Shown here: positions 17,139 to 26,568 of the stretch, piece by piece
Numbering within the stretch: the first letter of the stretch is position 1
Layout: each line of letters starts with the position of its first letter
NCBI GenBank assembly: GCA_940746715.1
Contig: CALNWN010000009.1
Span: forward strand, 124,001 to 188,000
Source: an uncultured Paraburkholderia sp.
GTDB lineage: Bacteria; Pseudomonadota; Gammaproteobacteria; Burkholderiales; Burkholderiaceae
DNA length: 64,000 nucleotides
Reading direction: 5' to 3'
Made by a program: the position numbers and the translations under genes
The notes under the pieces: generated by a model
Seen by the model: only the letters and a program-made list of their open reading frames with translations
Database searches by the model: none
Told to the model about the DNA's origin: nothing

Positions 17139-17879
17139 ATGCAGGATCAGTACATCCTCGCGCTTGACCAGGGCACCACCAGCTCACGTGCGATGCTGTT
17201 CGACCGCCTCGGCAATGTCGTGTCGACGGCGCAAAAGGAATTCGAGCAGATCTATCCGCGTCCGGGCTGGGTCGAGCACGATCCGCAGGAAATCTGGTCG
17301 ACGCAAACCGGCGTCGCCGCTGAAATCGAGGCGCTCGCGGGCAGCGTGCCGCATTGCGACGGCGTCTACCTCGTGCCCGCATTCGCGGGCCTCGGCGCCC
17401 CGCATTGGAATGCACGCGCCCGCGGCACGCTGTTCGGCGTGACGCGCGGCACGACGTCCGCGCATATCGCGCGCGCCGCGCTCGACTCGATCGCCTATCA
17501 GTCGCTCGACGTGCTGAAGGCCATGGAGGCCGACTCGGGCATTCGCATCGGCGAATTGCGGGTGGACGGCGGCGCGTGCGCGAACAATCTGCTGATGCAG
17601 TTCCAGGCGGACATTCTCGGCGTGGACGCGGTCCGCCCGAAGGTGTCGGAAACCACCGCGCTCGGCGCAGCGTATCTGGCGGGCCTCGCGGTCGGCTACT
17701 GGAAAGACGTCGACGAACTGCAAAGCCAGTGGAAGCTCGACCGGCGCTTCACGCCCGCGCGCGAGCAGGCGGACGTCAAGGAATGTCTGGACGGCTGGAA
17801 GCGCGCGCTGCAGCGCCGCCACCAGGCGCGGAAGCGGGCCACGAGCCCCTATTCGGCGAAGGCTATAATAGTGCGCTAA
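17139..17879 (+). pseudogene. glpK: Glycerol kinase with large in-frame internal deletion
   Basis: The N-terminus (MQDQYILALDQGTTSSRAML, PGWVEHDPQEIWSTQ) and C-terminal third (GVYLVPAFAGLGAPHWNARA, ELRVDGGACANNLLMQFQAD, SETTALGAAYLAGLA) of FGGY-family GlpK are joined directly after TGVAAE. A complete GlpK has about 500 residues; only 246 remain, so about 250 are missing, including the glycerol-binding and much of the nucleotide-binding region. The frame stays open through the junction. The last 20 residues (RRHQARKRATSPYSAKAI) are not GlpK-like, so the normal stop is also gone. Start ATG 17139 follows GGAG. Confidence 0.9.
17841..17869 (+). promoter_or_regulatory. Possible miaB operon promoter
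   Basis: A consensus -10 TATAAT at 17864-17869 lies at the degraded end of glpK, 258 bases before the miaB ATG; the expected -35 position (17841-17846) reads ACGAGC, a poor match. The 247 bases between glpK and miaB contain no gene. Confidence 0.35.
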
Positions 17880-18126
17880 GCGGCAAACGGCGGCGGCCTT
17901 AAGTGGCAGACAGCGGCGCCAAGCGGCCACGCATGGCCACTCCAACCGCGCAGACCGTCCGACAGTGCGCGTTAAAAGCGCACCCGAAGGCGCGCCTGAC
18001 AGCGCAGCCGAAACCGCAACCGTAAGCGACCCCAAGCGCCGTCCCACGGACCGTCCGCACGTTTTCGGCTCTCCTTGACCTTTTATACAGCGCCCCCCAG
18101 GTTAACCACTGCGACCGGCGAAATTC

Positions 18127-19510
18127 ATGACCAAGAAAGTTTATGTAAAGACCTTTGGCTGCCAGATGAACGAGTACGACGCCGACAAGATGGTCGACGT
18201 ACTCGGCGCGGCTGAAGGCCTCGTCAAGACCGACACGCCCGAAGACGCGGACGTGATTCTGTTCAACACCTGCTCGGTGCGCGAGAAAGCGCAGGAAAAA
18301 GTGTTCTCCGACCTCGGCCGCGTGCGCGAGCTGAAGGAAGCGAACCCCGATCTGATCATCGGCGTGGGCGGCTGCGTGGCGAGCCAGGAAGGCGCGTCGA
18401 TCGTCGCGCGCGCCGTACGTCGACCTCGTGTTCGGCCCGCAAACGCTGCACCGTCTGCCGCAAATGATCGACAAGCGCCGCGAAAGCGGCCGCGCCCAGG
18501 TCGACATCACGTTTCCGGAAATCGAAAAGTTCGACCATCTGCCGCCCGCGCGCGTGGAAGTTCCGAGCACGTTCGTGTCGATCATGGAAGGTTGCAGCAA
18601 GTACTGCAGCTATTGCGTCGTGCCCTACACGCGCGGCGAAGAAGTCTCACGTCCGCTGGACGACGTGCTGACGGAAATCGCCGGTCTCGCCGATCAGGGT
18701 GTGCGCGAAGTGACGCTGCTGGGTCAGAACGTCAATGCCTATCGCGGCGTGCTGACGCTCGGCTCGTCGGAAATCGCCGACTTTGCGACGCTGATCGAAT
18801 ACGTCGCCGACATTCCGGGCATCGAACGCATTCGCTACACCACGTCGCATCCGAAGGAATTCACGCTGCGTCTGATCGACACGTATGCCAGGGTGGCGAA
18901 GCTCGTCAGCCACCTGCATCTGCCGGTGCAGCACGGTTCCGACCGCATTCTGATGGCGATGAAGCGCGGCTACACCGTGCTCGAATACAAGTCCGTGATC
19001 CGCAAGCTGCGCGCGATCCGTCCCGACCTGTCGCTTTCCACTGACATGATTGTCGGATTTCCCGGCGAGACGGAAGAAGATTTCGACAAGATGATGGCGC
19101 TCGTGCACGAGATGAAATACGACACGAGCTTCTCGTTCATCTACAGTCCGCGTCCAGGCACGCCGGCTGCGAATCTGCACGACGACACGCCGCGCGAAGT
19201 GAAGCTGAAGCGCCTGCAGCACCTGCAAGCCACCATCGAAGAAAACGTGCAGCACATCAGCGATTCGATGGTCGGCAAGGTGGAGCGCATTCTGGTCGAA
19301 CGCCCCGCGCGCAAGGACCCGAACGAGCTCGCGGGCCGCACGGAGAACAACCGCGTGGTGAATTTCCCGGCGCCGATGGCCTCGCATGCCCGGCTGATCG
19401 GTCAGATGGTCGACGTGAAAATCGTCAAGGCGTACCCACATTCGTTGCGTGGCGAGCTCGTGCTGCTGCACGACCCTGCAGCGGACGATGCCGGCGCCAC
19501 CACGCATTGA
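18127..19510 (+). pseudogene. miaB: tRNA-2-methylthio-N6-dimethylallyladenosine synthase, frameshifted
   Basis: Radical-SAM methylthiotransferase that modifies A37 of tRNAs reading UNN codons. The N-terminal UPF0004 domain (YVKTFGCQMNEYDADKMVDV, FNTCSVREKAQEKVFSDL, GGCVASQEG) supplies three cluster Cys. The radical-SAM domain (GCSKYCSYCVVPYTRG, CxxxCxxC) and a C-terminal TRAM domain follow in another frame. The break is near 18405-18412, where a CGCGCG run is two bases short; restoring it gives VARAPYVDLVFGPQ. All else is conserved, so this is either a recent loss or a sequence error. It is first in the phoH-ybeY-corC-lnt run. Confidence 0.9.
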
Positions 19511-19600
19511 CCGACCATTGACGCCGACGCGCGACGCGCCGCCACCGCAACTGCGCCCGAGCCGCCTGCGTACTGAAACCGACAGGATCGACCCATCGCC

Positions 19601-20664
19601 TTGAAAACCACTCAGCCGCATCTGGAATTCACCGCTCCGCGCGACGACAACGCGCGACTCGCCAACCTCTGCGGACCGCTCGACAAAAATCTGCGCCAAA
19701 TCGAGCAGGCGCTCGACGTGACGCTGCAACGCCGCGGACACCGCATTACGATCCGCGGGCGCGGCGCGAAGCTCGCGCTCACCGCGCTCGAAAACTTCTA
19801 CAACAACGCGCGCGATCCGCTGTCGGTCGACGACATCCAGCTCGCGCTCGTCTAAGTGCGCCACCCGGCGCGGCATCGCGCGAACGGCAACGGCAATGGC
19901 GACGAAGCGAGCGACCCGTGCTTTCCGGGCAATCCCGACCATCCGTTCGACCAGCCGGCCGACAGCGGCGACGACGACCTCGAAGAACTCGGCCCGAAGC
20001 TGTACACGCGGCGTGCCGATCTGCGCGGCCGCCCGCCGGCGCAGCGCGAGTATCTGAAGCAGATCGTCTCGCACGACGTCACTTTCGGCGTCGGCCCGGC
20101 CGGCACGGGCAAGACCTATCTCGCGGTCGCCTGCGCGGTGGACGCGCTCGAACGCGACCAGGTAAAGTGCATCGTGCTGACGCGGCCGGCCGTCGAAGCC
20201 GGCGAGCGCCTCGGCTTCCTGCCGGGCGATCTCGCGCAGAAGGTCGACCCGTATCTGCGTCCGTTGTACGACGCGCTGTACGACCTGCTCGGCTTCGACA
20301 AGACCGCGAAGATGTTCGAGCGGCAGATGCGCCGCTCGCGTACATGCGCGGCCGCCCGCTGAATCACGCGTTCATCATTCTGGACGAGGCGCAGAACACC
20401 ACGCCCGAGCAGATGAAAATGTTCCTCACGTGGATCGGCTTCGGCTCGAAAGCCGTGGTGACAGGTGACACGACTCAGGTCGACCTGCCGCGCGGTCACA
20501 AGAGCGGTCTGATCGAAGCGCAGCAGGTGCTGTCCGACGTGCGGGGCATTGCGCTCACGCGCTTTACCAGCGCGGACGTGGTGCGGCATCCGCTCGTCGC
20601 GCGCATCGTCGAGGCGTACGACGCGCACTCGCAGAAGACCGCCAGCCCGGCGGATTCGCGTTGA
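19601..20664 (+). pseudogene. phoH: PhoH-family ATPase, nonsense mutation plus 10-base deletion
   Basis: PhoH-like NTPase (YbeZ) acting with YbeY in ribosome and rRNA maturation. It starts at TTG 19601 (KTTQPHLEFTAPRDDNARLA). The frame is interrupted by TAA at 19853-19855 where the family has Glu (LALV-stop-VRH), then continues in the same frame through Walker A GVGPAGTGKTYLA. Near 20331 about 10 bases are missing between FERQM and APLAYMRGR, which shifts the frame; the Walker B region FIILDEAQNTTPEQMKMFL and PRGHKSGLIEAQQVL follow to the stop at 20664. Two independent lesions make loss of function likely, although ybeY downstream is intact. Confidence 0.9.
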
Positions 20665-20866
20665 TGCGGCAGGCCGGGAGCCGAACCGCGCCGGAGCTGC
20701 CGCGCCAGGCGCCGCGGCGGGTGGTGCCAGACGGCGTGTCGAATGACGCGCGGAACGGCGCGCGGCATCTGGCGCCGGACATGGCGTCACGGTCGGCCAA
20801 GCCCGCCGCACTTCGCGCAGAAGCACATGCCACGGCGCGAAATCTCGTCACCAACATCGAACAAGC

Positions 20867-21328
20867 ATGAGCCGCGCCCCGAAACTGACGCTGAATCTGC
20901 AATTCCCGGCCGCCAAGGCGTGGCCCGAACATAAGGCGCTGCTGCCGCGCGCCACGGTAGCCTGCTGGATCAAGGCCGCGCTTTTCGCCGACGGCGAACT
21001 GACCGTGCGTTTCGTCGACGCCGAAGAAGGCCGGACGCTCAACCGCACCTATCGCGGCAAGGATTACTCGACCAACGTGCTGACGTTCGCGTACGCGGAG
21101 TTGGGAGACGACCCGGTGACGGGCGACCTGATCCTGTGCTGCCCGGTGGTGGAGAAAGAAGCCGCCGAGCAGGGCAAGCCGCTCGTCGCCCATTACGCGC
21201 ATCTGCTCGTGCACGGCACGCTGCACGCGCAGGGCTACAACCACGAGGTCGAGGAAGAAGCCGAGGAAATGGAAGCGCTCGAAACCGAGATTCTCGGCAA
21301 ACTGGGCTTTCCCGACCCGTACCGCTAA
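20867..21328 (+). CDS. ybeY: Endoribonuclease YbeY (16S rRNA maturation)
   Basis: Zn-dependent RNase for 16S rRNA 3'-end processing and 70S quality control. 153 residues. The metal-site signature HGTLHAQGYNH has the three His ligands of HxxxHxxGxxH; the usual Asp before the last His is Asn here. RNRTY-type core (TLNRTYRGKDYSTNVLTFAY) is present. ATG 20867. It lies 200 bases after the phoH stop; that gap (20665-20866) holds no recognisable gene. Intact and likely essential or nearly so. Confidence 0.9.
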   Translation: MSRAPKLTLNLQFPAAKAWPEHKALLPRATVACWIKAALFADGELTVRFVDAEEGRTLNRTYRGKDYSTNVLTFAYAELGDDPVTGDLILCCPVVEKEAAEQGKPLVAHYAHLLVHGTLHAQGYNHEVEEEAEEMEALETEILGKLGFPDPYR

Positions 21329-21346
21329 CCGCCGCCCGGACCGACC

Positions 21347-21950
21347 GTGAGTTCCTTTCCTTCCGATGACGCCGCCGCCCGGCCGCCCTGCCTGGACTAT
21401 CCGCCCGCGCTCGGCGAGTCGCGGCTTCTGACGGACGAGGAACTGCGCGCATCGCTCGAATGCACGCTGCGCGACTGGGACCGCCAGCGCGACTTGTGGC
21501 TCTTCGGCTATGGCTCGCTGATCTGGAATCCGGGGCTGCCCACCGTCGAAGCCACGCGCTCGAAGGTGCATGGCTATCACCGCGGTCTGTATCTGTGGTC
21601 GCGCGTGAACCGCGGCTCGTGCACGGGCATCGCGTTTCGTCTCGCGGCAGACGGCGCCATCCGCACCTGGAAGCGCTCTGGCGCCGCGAAATGGCGATGG
21701 GGTCGTACCGGCCCGCGTGGCTGCCGTGCGTGCTCGCCGACGGCCGGCGCGTCGACTCGCTGGCATTCGTGATGCGCCGCGACGTGCCGACCTACACAGG
21801 AAAACTCGACGACGAAGTCGTAAAAACGGTGTTCGGCTGCGCGCGGGGCCGCTACGGCACCACGCTCGATTACGTGAGCCGCACGGTTCACGCGTTGCGC
21901 GAAAGGCGGCGGCCAACCGGGCTCCGCCGGCGTGCAACTGCGCGCGGAGC
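21347..21950 (+). pseudogene. ChaC-type gamma-glutamylcyclotransferase, frameshifted
   Basis: Cytoplasmic enzyme that would degrade glutathione to 5-oxoproline and Cys-Gly. The N-terminus holds the substrate loop LWLFGYGSLIWNPGLP and VHGYHRGLYLWSRVNRGSC. The frame breaks near 21660 and continues as LEALWRREMAMGSYRPAWLP, SLAFVMRRDVPTYTG and RGRYGTTLDYVSRTVHALRE. After about 21905 the reading becomes Arg-rich and unlike the family, so the last 15-20 residues are also lost. It begins 18 bases after ybeY and precedes a strong terminator. Confidence 0.8.
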
Positions 21951-21974
21951 CGCAAGCCGACCAATAGAAGCATC

Positions 21975-22016
21975 GCTCGGGCGGCGAGTCCGCCGCCCGA
22001 GCGCCGCCGCTTTTTT
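21975..22016 (+). terminator. Hairpin terminator after the ChaC remnant
   Basis: Perfect 11-bp stem GCTCGGGCGGC (21975-21985) / GCCGCCCGAGC (21992-22002) with a 6-base loop; a run of six T follows after eight bases (22011-22016). The remaining stretch to corC (22017-22195) has no gene. Confidence 0.7.
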
Positions 22017-22195
22017 CTCCAAAGCGCGTGTCACGGTGGAATCAGTTAGGATTGACCCATGGCCCGCGCCTTGCGGCGCCCCGGTGTCAGCCGGTTTCAT
22101 TCATCGCCCGGCCGGGCGGGACACGGTCCTGCCATGTGCCTGGTGTATCCTTAATGCTCTGCAACAGCGCGCCCAGTCTTGCCGGGCGCACTAAC

Positions 22196-23089
22196 ATGAA
22201 CGACACGTATCCCAGTCGACGCCACACCGACAAACCTCACGAAAAGCGCTCGCTGCTCGAGCGTCTGACCGATTTCATCTCGCCCGAGCCCGACTCGCGC
22301 GCCGAACTTCTGGAAATTCTGCAGGACGCGCACGAGCGCAACCTGATCGACGCGGACTCGCTGTCGATGATCGAAGGCGTGTTCCAAGTCTCCGAACTCA
22401 GCGCACGCGACATTATGGTGCCGCGCGCGCAGATGGACGCGATCAACATCGCGGACAATCCCGCCGAATTCATCCCTTATGTGCTGGAAAAAGCACACTC
22501 GCGCTATCCGGTCTACGAAGGCAACCGCGACAACGTGATCGGCGTGCTGCTCGCGAAAGACCTGCTGCGCTACTACGCCGAGGAAGAGTTCGATGTGCGC
22601 GGCATGCTGCGGCCCGCAGTGTTCATCCCCGAGTCGAAGCGGCTGAACGTGCTGCTGCACGACTTTCGCGTGAACCGCAACCACCTCGCGGTGGTCGTCG
22701 ACGAATACGGCGGCGTGGCCGGTCTGATCACGATCGAGGACGTGCTGGAGCAGATCGTCGGCGATATTGAAGACGAGTACGATTTCGACGAGGAAAGCGG
22801 CAACATCATCGCCTCGCCGGACGGGCGCTTCCGCGTGCGCGCGCTGACCGAGATCGAGCAGTTCAACGAAACCTTCGGCACGCATTATTCAGACGAAGAA
22901 GTGGATACCATCGGCGGACTCGTCACGCATCATTTCGGGCGCGTGCCGCACCGGGGCGAGAAGGTTCGTATCGACGATCTGATCTTTGAGATTCTGCGCG
23001 GCGACGCGCGCCAGATTCACATGCTGCTCGTGCGGCGCGATCCGCTAGCCGGTCAGCGCGAACGCGAAGCGCAGCACGTGCAGACCTGA
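22196..23089 (+). CDS. corC: CorC-type CBS-domain protein (magnesium/cobalt efflux associated)
   Basis: 297-residue cytoplasmic protein with two CBS domains (RDIMVPRAQMDAINIADNPA and HLAVVVDEYGGVAGLITIED) and a C-terminal CorC_HlyC domain (DTIGGLVTHHFGRVPHRGE). In E. coli the homologue is YbeX/CorC, in the ybeZ-ybeY-ybeX-lnt operon, implicated in ribosome maturation and Mg/Co homeostasis. ATG 22196 (MNDTYPSRRHTDKPHEKRSL) is chosen; the frame is open upstream but not conserved. It precedes lnt by 83 bases. Confidence 0.9.
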   Translation: MNDTYPSRRHTDKPHEKRSLLERLTDFISPEPDSRAELLEILQDAHERNLIDADSLSMIEGVFQVSELSARDIMVPRAQMDAINIADNPAEFIPYVLEKAHSRYPVYEGNRDNVIGVLLAKDLLRYYAEEEFDVRGMLRPAVFIPESKRLNVLLHDFRVNRNHLAVVVDEYGGVAGLITIEDVLEQIVGDIEDEYDFDEESGNIIASPDGRFRVRALTEIEQFNETFGTHYSDEEVDTIGGLVTHHFGRVPHRGEKVRIDDLIFEILRGDARQIHMLLVRRDPLAGQREREAQHVQT

Positions 23090-23172
23090 GCGTCCGGCTG
23101 CCGCCCCGCCGTCGCCCCGCGCTCTTGCCCGAGTCTTTCCAACCTGCCACTTCCCACGCCGACCGCGCACCA

Positions 23173-24912
23173 ATGGCCGACCCGATCACTTCCTCCTCGC
23201 GCCGCGGCGGGAGCGCGTCCGCCGCGCACTCCACACGCGCACGCACGCTTCCCCGCTTGCATTACCTCGTCGCGCTGGCGGCAGGCGCCGTCAATACGTT
23301 CTCGTTCGCGCCCACGCCGCACGGCGGCTGGCTCGAACTCGCGATCTTCGTGTTCCTGTTCGCGTGGCTCACGCGCAGCACCGGCTGGAAAAGCGCCGCG
23401 CTGACGGGCGGCGCCTTCGGCTTCGGCAACTTCGTGACCGGCGTGTGGTGGCTCTACGTCAGCATGCATTTTTACGGCGGCATGCCCGCGCCGCTCGCCG
23501 GCACGGCGCTGGTGCTGTTTTCGCTGTATCTCGCGCTGTATCCCGCTCTGGCTGCGGGCGTCTGGTCGTTTTGCGCCGGGCACGCGCGCAACGGCGCATC
23601 GAGCACCGACACACCGTTCGCCCCGACATGGCACGGCGCATTGACTTTCGCGAGCGCGTGGGCCATCGGCGAATGGTTGCGCGGCACGGTGTTCACCGGC
23701 TTTCCGTGGCTCGCGAGCGGCTATGCGCAAGTGGACGGGCCGTTCGGCGGATTCGCGCCGCTCGTCGGCGTGTATGGCGTCGGCTGGGTGCTCGCGTTGG
23801 CGGCCGCGCTGATCGCGCAGGCGCTCATGGCCGCCCTGCCCGCGCTGCGCCGGTCGCGCGGCCCGGGCGACGCCTCGTCGGACGCCACTTCGGATCCCAC
23901 AAGCGGGCGCGGCACTGCAGCGAGCTTTGCGCTGCCCGGCGGCATCGCGCTCGCGTTGATCGCGGCGGGCCTGCTGCTGCCGCTCGCGAGCTGGACAGTG
24001 CCAACGAACGCGCCGCTGACCGTGCGTCTGCTGCAAGGCGACGTCAAGCAGGACATGAAGTTCGAGGAAGCGGGCGTGCGCGCCGCCATCGACCAGTATC
24101 AGCAGATGATCACGTCGAAGCCCGCCGACCTGATCGTCACGCCCGAAACCGCCATTCCGGTGCTCGCGCAGCAGTTGCCGGTGCCGTTTGCCTCGGCGGT
24201 GCGCAGCTTTGCGGACTCCACGGGCAGCGCCGTGCTGTTCGGCGCGATCGGCGGCTCGGTCACGCCCGAAGGCCGCGTGGTCGACTACACGAACAGCCTC
24301 TTCGGCGTCATGCCGGGCACACGCGACATCTACCGGTACGACAAGCACCACCTCGTGCCGTTTGGCGAGTTCGTGCCGTGGGGCTTTCGCTGGTTCGTCA
24401 ATCTGATGAACATTCCGCTCGGCGATTTCGCGCGCGGCGGCCCCGTGCAAAAGCCGTTCGTCGTGCACAATCAGCCGGTCGCGGTCGACATCTGCTACGA
24501 AGACATTTTCGGCGAGGAGATTGCGCGAACCATCCGCGAGAGCGAGACGCCGGCCGGCGTGCTGGTGAACTCGACCAACCTCGCGTGGTTCGGCGACACC
24601 ATCGCGCTCGACCAGCATCTGCAGATTGCGCGCATGCGCTCGCTGGAAACCGGCCGCCCGATGCTGCGCGCGACCAACACCGGCATGACGGCGGCAATCG
24701 ACGCGAACAGCAAGGTGCTCGGCAAGCTCACGCCCTACACCATCGGCTCGCTCGACGTCACGGTGCAAGGCACGACCGGCCGCACGCCTTATGTGACGAG
24801 CGGCAACAATACGGTGCTCGCCGTATCGCTCCTGCTGCTCGCATTCGGCTTTGCATTCGGTCCGGGCCTGGCGCGACGCAAAAACGGTCAGGCCGGAAAC
24901 GGCGCAAAATGA
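23173..24912 (+). CDS. lnt: Apolipoprotein N-acyltransferase
   Basis: Inner-membrane enzyme adding the third acyl chain to lipoproteins. Several N-terminal helices are followed by a carbon-nitrogen-hydrolase domain with the Glu-Lys-Cys triad visible as TPETAIP, YDKHHLVPFGEFVPWG and VDICYEDIFGEEIAR. A helix near the C-terminus (NTVLAVSLLLLAFGFAFG) anchors it. ATG 23173 (MADPITSSS) is used; an in-frame TTG at 23125 only lengthens the tail. About 580 residues, slightly long because of a Ser/Thr/Asp-rich loop around residues 230-260. Intact. Confidence 0.92.
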   Translation: MADPITSSSRRGGSASAAHSTRARTLPRLHYLVALAAGAVNTFSFAPTPHGGWLELAIFVFLFAWLTRSTGWKSAALTGGAFGFGNFVTGVWWLYVSMHFYGGMPAPLAGTALVLFSLYLALYPALAAGVWSFCAGHARNGASSTDTPFAPTWHGALTFASAWAIGEWLRGTVFTGFPWLASGYAQVDGPFGGFAPLVGVYGVGWVLALAAALIAQALMAALPALRRSRGPGDASSDATSDPTSGRGTAASFALPGGIALALIAAGLLLPLASWTVPTNAPLTVRLLQGDVKQDMKFEEAGVRAAIDQYQQMITSKPADLIVTPETAIPVLAQQLPVPFASAVRSFADSTGSAVLFGAIGGSVTPEGRVVDYTNSLFGVMPGTRDIYRYDKHHLVPFGEFVPWGFRWFVNLMNIPLGDFARGGPVQKPFVVHNQPVAVDICYEDIFGEEIARTIRESETPAGVLVNSTNLAWFGDTIALDQHLQIARMRSLETGRPMLRATNTGMTAAIDANSKVLGKLTPYTIGSLDVTVQGTTGRTPYVTSGNNTVLAVSLLLLAFGFAFGPGLARRKNGQAGNGAK

Positions 24913-24923
24913 ACAATTGAGAC

Positions 24924-24977
24924 GGCAATAAAAAACGCGCGCTGCGCCATTACCGGCAGCGCGCGTTTTTTATTGCC
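24924..24977. terminator. Bidirectional terminator between lnt and the M48 gene
   Basis: Perfect 22-bp inverted repeat (24924-24945 and 24956-24977) with a 10-base loop. The inner part is GC-rich (CGCGCGCTGC / GCAGCGCGCG) and the outer part is A-run / T-run, giving a U tail in both directions. It sits between the convergent lnt and M48 genes. Confidence 0.95.
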
Positions 24978-24985
24978 CGACAAAG

Positions 24986-25697
24986 TTACTGATTCGACGC
25001 AATGCGCTGCGCAATATGCTGCGCCCGTGCCGGCGACGCCGGATGCGAACTCAACATACTGGATTTACCGCCATCCATTTGCGCAAGTTTGTTGAACGCC
25101 GTGACGAGACCCGACGGATCCAGATTCTTCTTTTTCTGCAAATCGAACGAATAATCGTCCGCGGCGGTTTCCTAGGTTTGGGAGAACTGCGCGTTAATCA
25201 GCTTCTCCGAGAATTCGCCCAATTGCGAACCGGACAGCGCGCCCGCAATGCCGCCCGCCGACGACGCCACCGAGCGCACCGCCGACGTCGCGTAAGCCAC
25301 CTGCATCGCCTTCTTCGTATGGCCGAGCGCCACGTGGCCCATTTCATGGCCGACCACGCCGCGCACTTCGTTGTCGTTCATCATGTCCATCAGGCCGCTG
25401 TAGACCCGCACGCAGCCATTCGCCATGGCCCACGCGTTGACGTTCTTCGTCATGTACACCTTGTAATTCACCGGCATGCCGTTGATGTTGTCGCCCAGTT
25501 GCGCGGCGATCTTGGCGAGGCGCTTCTGATACTTGCTGTTGGCGGGCGCGATGGTGTTTTCGCTGTCGAGCTGCACGCAGGACTTGTCGGTGAGCGCGCG
25601 CACGTCGGCGTCCGACAGCGTGACGGCCTGCGTGGCGAGCTGGCCGGACTGGATCAGCGCAGACGGAAGCGGCAATAACGAGGCGATACGGTTTCAT
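24986..25697 (-). pseudogene. M48 family metallopeptidase, amber stop in mid-gene and damaged N-terminus
   Basis: Periplasmic Zn peptidase of the YcaL/LoiP/BepA type. Zn site HEMGHVALGHTKKA; region SDADVRALTDKSCVQLDSEN precedes it. The frame hits TAG at 25172-25174 after LINAQFSQT, where a Gln codon is expected, then continues in the same frame with ETAADDYSFDLQKKKNLDPS and SSHPASPARAQHIAQRIASN to TAA at 24986, so the C-terminal part is intact apart from this codon. The N-terminus is also out of frame: MKPYRLVIAAS (start 25697) and ALIQSGQLATQAVTL lie in different frames, so the signal peptide is lost. Confidence 0.85.
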
Positions 25698-25829
25698 CGT
25701 GAAAGTCTCTTTGTGGTGTTATTCGTTTGACGGCGCGATCAACTCGCCGTCCGTTTGCAATGGCCGCATTCAGCGCAAAATCTCACCGGATATGTGAACT
25801 GCATAACCATTGCCCCACTTGGCAGACGA

Positions 25830-25859
25830 AAAAAAGCGCCTGGCGGGAGGCGCTTTTTT
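25830..25859 (-). terminator. Terminator after the GST gene
   Basis: Perfect 12-bp stem AAAAAAGCGCCT (25830-25841) / AGGCGCTTTTTT (25848-25859) with a 6-base loop. It can act in both directions but serves the minus-strand GST gene that ends at 25955. Confidence 0.9.
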
Positions 25860-25954
25860 ACCACATCTGAAAGCGTTAATTCATGACTTTGAAAGTACGA
25901 TTAACGCAATTTTGCAAACCCGCTGTAAATGTCAGCAGATTCGCTTTTAGCCGT

Positions 25955-26568
25955 TCAGCCCGCCGGCACCGTATCGATAAACGACTGGCGCAGCGAAAGC
26001 TTCTGAAAATGCTTGTCGAGATTCGGATGCGAATCGCGCCAATTCAACTGCGGCATGCGGAAGTCGAGATAACCGAGCGCGCAACCCACCGCGATATCGG
26101 CGAGCGAGTAGTGATTGCCCGCGCACCACGGCTTGCCGGCGAGCCCCTGCGACATGGCCACGAGCGCTTCGTCAATCTTGCGCTGCTGCCGCCCCACCCA
26201 CGCGTCGACGCGCTGCTCCGGCGTACGCTGCGTGCTTTCCAGACGAATCAGCACGGCGGCGTCCACAGACCGTCGGCGAGCGCTTCCCAGCACCGCACCT
26301 CGATGCGCTCGCGCCCCGATTGCGGGATCAGCTTGCCGACCGGCGACAGCGTATCCACGTACTCGCAGATCACGCGAGAGTCGAACACCGCTTCGCCGTC
26401 TTCCATCACGAGACACGGCACCTTGCCGAGCGGATTGAACGTGTGAATGCGCGTATCCGGCGCCCAGACGTTCTCGGGCACCAGCTCGTAGTCGATCTTC
26501 TTGTCGGCCAGCACGATGCGCGCCTTGCGCACGAACGGGCTGGCGAGCGAACCGATGAGTTTCATCAT
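25955..26568 (-). pseudogene. Glutathione S-transferase family protein, frameshifted
   Basis: The N-terminal thioredoxin-like domain (MKLIGSLASPFVRKARIVLA, FNPLGKVPCLVMEDGEAVFD) with catalytic Ser in the SPFVRK motif is followed by the helical domain (NHYSLADIAVGCALGYLDFR, LDKHFQKLSLRQSFIDTVPA) in a second frame. The shift is near 26262, where GLW replaces the expected GLVDAAVLIRLE; one base is missing. The start is one of three close ATGs (26574, 26568, 26565). The protein would be about 204 residues, normal for the family. It is the third broken glutathione-related gene in the window. Confidence 0.85.

Noticed and set aside
18647..20074. 475-codon minus-strand frame across miaB and phoH
   Set aside because: Antisense shadow; both plus-strand genes are clearly identified.
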